Below, piece by piece: positions 62,206-64,000 of a stretch of DNA of 64,000 nt. The position numbers and the translations under genes are program-made. The notes below the pieces were generated by a model. The model had not been told where the DNA came from and ran no database searches. It saw only the letters and a program-made list of their open reading frames with translations. Source of the DNA: Vandiemenella viatica (Eukaryota; Arthropoda; Insecta; Orthoptera; Morabidae); NCBI GenBank assembly GCA_031002005.1, contig CM061920.1:44680610-44744609 (forward strand), written 5' to 3'. Numbering within the stretch: position 1 is the first letter of the stretch; each line of letters opens with the position of its first letter.

Positions 62206-63074
62206 TGGCTTCCAGTGATTCCCAAGCACATGCGCTTAGAAATTCTTCATTTCCACGATGCGCCTACAGCGGGCCATTTAGGATTTATTAAGACTTATGA
62301 CAGAATCCAGAAGAGATTTTTCTGGCCAGGATTATTTAGAAGTGTTCGTCACTATGTTTTGTACTGTCGAGAATGCCAGAGAAGGAAGACAGTTCCTCAG
62401 AAACCACCTGGACGACTTATACCAATTCCGCCTGCAGAAACGCCTTTCCGGCGTGTCGGGATTGATTTACTCGGAAAATTCCCGACTTATACTAGTAGTA
62501 ATAAGTGGATTATTGTTCGTACTGATTGTCTGTCCCGGTACGCCATTACAAAACCTTTGAAAACTGCTGAAGCATGTGAGGTTGCGAAATTCATCGTGGA
62601 GGACATTTTATTAAAACATGGGGTTCCAAGTTCAGTGATCACGGATCGAGGAAAAGTCTTTCAGTCGAGACTTGTGACCGAGATCAACCGTCGATGTAAC
62701 ATTACACAACAAATAACGACTGCTTACCACCCTCAAACTAATGGACTTACAGAATGTTTCAACAAAACACTGGCTGATATGCTCTACATGTACGTGAGTG
62801 TCGAGCAAACCAACTGCGATGAGGTGCTGCCTTTTGTGACACAACCGGATTTACGCTATTCTTCCTGGTGCACGGACGTGAGGCAACAACGACCATGGAA
62901 ACTGTGTTCCCGTTCCATCCTGACGACGTGGACGATGATTACATCGCCAAATTAGTAACAAGAGCTGAGGAATGTCGGCAGTTAGCTCAGTTCCACACAC
63001 TGCAGGCTCAAGAGAGTTAAGATGCGAGTCACTGTTCTGTTTCGTACCAACCTGGCGACCTCGTCTGGATATTT
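62206..63074 (+). pseudogene. Ty3/gypsy integrase
   Basis: The frame 62215-62955 has an HHCC zinc finger (HFHDAPTAGHLG ... CRECQRRK) and the DDE catalytic core: GIDLLGKF (Asp), SVITDRGKVFQSRL (Asp) and HPQTNGLTECFNKTLADML (Glu). After LPFVTQ a deletion and frameshift are evident (about 62840-62860). The C-terminal part (FFLVHGREA-like, then YQPGDLVWIF at ~63045-63074, as before chromodomain-less GPY/F ends) is in another frame and is cut by the inserted LINE fragment. Confidence 0.9.
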
Positions 63075-63512
63075 TATTATTATTATTACTCCGCGATTCA
63101 CTAGAAGTGTGTGGCGGAGGGTGCATTGCACCTATCCAAAAGGGTGATAGTTCGGAAGGGGGCTATTGTGAGGAACCATCCCAGCATTCGCCTGGAGTGA
63201 TCCGGGAAAACCCAGATCAGGATGGCCGGAGTGCTTTATCGAAAGCTAATCCTGTAGGGTTTTAAGTTTACTCACCCGATAAATCCTTTCTATTCCATTC
63301 CCTAATCGCTCGTAGGAAAAATGAGTACAGAAATGAATCGGTTCTGGCCCTGATTTCTCTTATGTTATTTTCGTGGTCATTCCGAGATATGAATGTTGCT
63401 GGTAGCAATATTTGCTGGCTGTCATCCCGAAATACGTCAGTCGTGAATATTTCAACTAGCTTCCGTCGAGGGCAACGCCTTCGGTGTTCCAGGTTTTCCT
63501 TCAACATCGCAC
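63072..63512 (-). mobile_element. 5'-truncated LINE 3' end with (TAA)n tail, inserted in the gypsy element
   Basis: On the minus strand an open frame (63507-63268) ends SFFLRAIREWNRKDL, the standard C-terminus of many LINE RTs ('SFFPRTI.-WN.LP'). A ~190 bp 3' UTR follows (with GGGTTTTCCCGGATCACTCC and GCACCCTCCGCCACACACTT). It terminates in a TAATAATAATAATAA tail at 63073-63088. The orientation is opposite to the host element; the 5' end is truncated at ~63512. Confidence 0.78.
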
Positions 63513-63513
63513 T

Positions 63514-64000
63514 TAAGGTGCGTTTACACGCTCAAGCCATTTGTTCAAATTGGCTTGCGCAAGCCAGTTTGTGCAAGTAAAGCGTTGCGTGTGAACGCTG
63601 GCATGACGTTTGTACAAGCCAAAAAGTTTGGCTGGAGTAAAATCTGTCCCGACAGAAAATTGGCTTGAGGTTGGAGTGTTGGCATGAGCGTCTGAACAAG
63701 GCTCAAGCCTCAGCTCCAATCTTGCGAATGCGCATGGGTGATGGCGACGTTCGATCACCTGTTCCCCCGAACTTATCAATTAGCAGTTATCTATTTGGTA
63801 ATCTTATTCACTTATTTTATTGTTTAGTCATTCAGTTCGTGTTCATTGTTGTTTAATTTGTTGATTGTATTATTCAAAAGTCCAAAGAGAAATAATTTCT
63901 TGTTGAATTTATTGAAAAATACAAGTCGTTTCCGTGTTGGTGGGAAATTGATAGTAGGGTTGTTAAAAAAAAAGTCAGGATGTTTTCATAAAAATAAAAA
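63514..64000. other. Possible terminal region of a DNA transposon, runs off the window
   Basis: After CACTTAA the sequence GGTGCGTTTACACGCTCAAG starts a patch packed with CAAGCC/GGCTTG motifs in both orientations (63532-63710), like a subterminal binding-site array. TTA or TTAA directly before it could be the target. No partner end or transposase is in view, so the superfamily is open. Confidence 0.3.

Larger units (their letters stand above)
58780..63074 (+). mobile_element. Ty3/gypsy retrotransposon, internal region, degenerate
   Basis: Gag, protease, reverse transcriptase, RNase H and integrase follow each other in the Ty3/gypsy order on the + strand. Frameshifts and stops separate most domains. 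No LTR could be identified on the left, where the SINE fragment abuts. On the right a LINE fragment interrupts the end of the integrase region at ~63074. The sequence is GC-richer than its surroundings. Integrase before the end of pol and the RT motifs exclude Ty1/copia. No env-like frame is visible. Confidence 0.9.

Overview
The window looks like nuclear DNA of a polyneopteran insect with a large genome, most likely an orthopteran. Only one gene can be supported as intact: a five-coding-exon ribosomal protein S2 (uS5) gene on the + strand, with coding exons at 39598-39828, 39907-40024, 52859-53022, 53473-53632 and 56768-56928 and a poly(A) signal at 56993. The lineage is inferred from the insect-like RpS2 sequence, a 12.8 kb intron in a normally compact housekeeping gene, a SINE-like repeat at about 58.5 kb of a kind I associate with locusts, and the mixture of RTE, R1, jockey, Penelope, Tc1/mariner, hAT, piggyBac and Harbinger sequences. 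No species-level claim is made.

Layout. 1-12.9 kb is repeat-derived: a 390 bp hAT-type MITE with 8 bp target duplications (1442-1831), a decayed LINE RT (minus), a nearly full-length but broken RTE-like LINE (about 3.5-6.76 kb), a Harbinger transposase remnant, a Tc1 remnant, a decayed two-ORF LINE (minus) and a ~185 bp satellite array (10.6-12.1 kb). A Penelope-like element (PLE) lies at 12.9-14.45 kb. At 15.54 kb there is a possible orphan coding exon. Between 18264 and 21222 a composite carries PLE 3' termini at both ends in inverted orientation, flanked by a 12 bp direct repeat. It encloses jockey-type gag (minus), a PLE GIY-YIG domain (minus) and a jockey-type RT (plus). Its termini contain hammerhead-like cores.

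21.2-28.5 kb holds nested DNA transposons whose borders can be read: mariner (21751-22720), a Tc1-type element with DD36E spacing (24452-25647) inside a TIR repeat, and a 1.75 kb non-autonomous hAT (26724-28470). A ~125 bp tandem array (28.7-29.85 kb), an R1-clade LINE fragment next to a TAC-rich microsatellite, and a hAT/ZBED-type transposase pseudogene with a 36 bp perfect-arm palindrome follow.

The RpS2 locus (39.6-57.0 kb) is full of insertions. Intron 2 carries a MULE-like TIR element, several fold-back repeats, an RTE fragment, a ~3.7 kb inverted pair of repeats and an internally deleted piggyBac. Intron 4 carries a third PLE. All splice junctions of RpS2 are canonical and in phase, so the gene appears functional despite this load. 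The window ends with a frameshifted Ty3/gypsy element (58.8-63.07 kb), a 5'-truncated LINE inserted in it, and what may be the first end of another DNA transposon.
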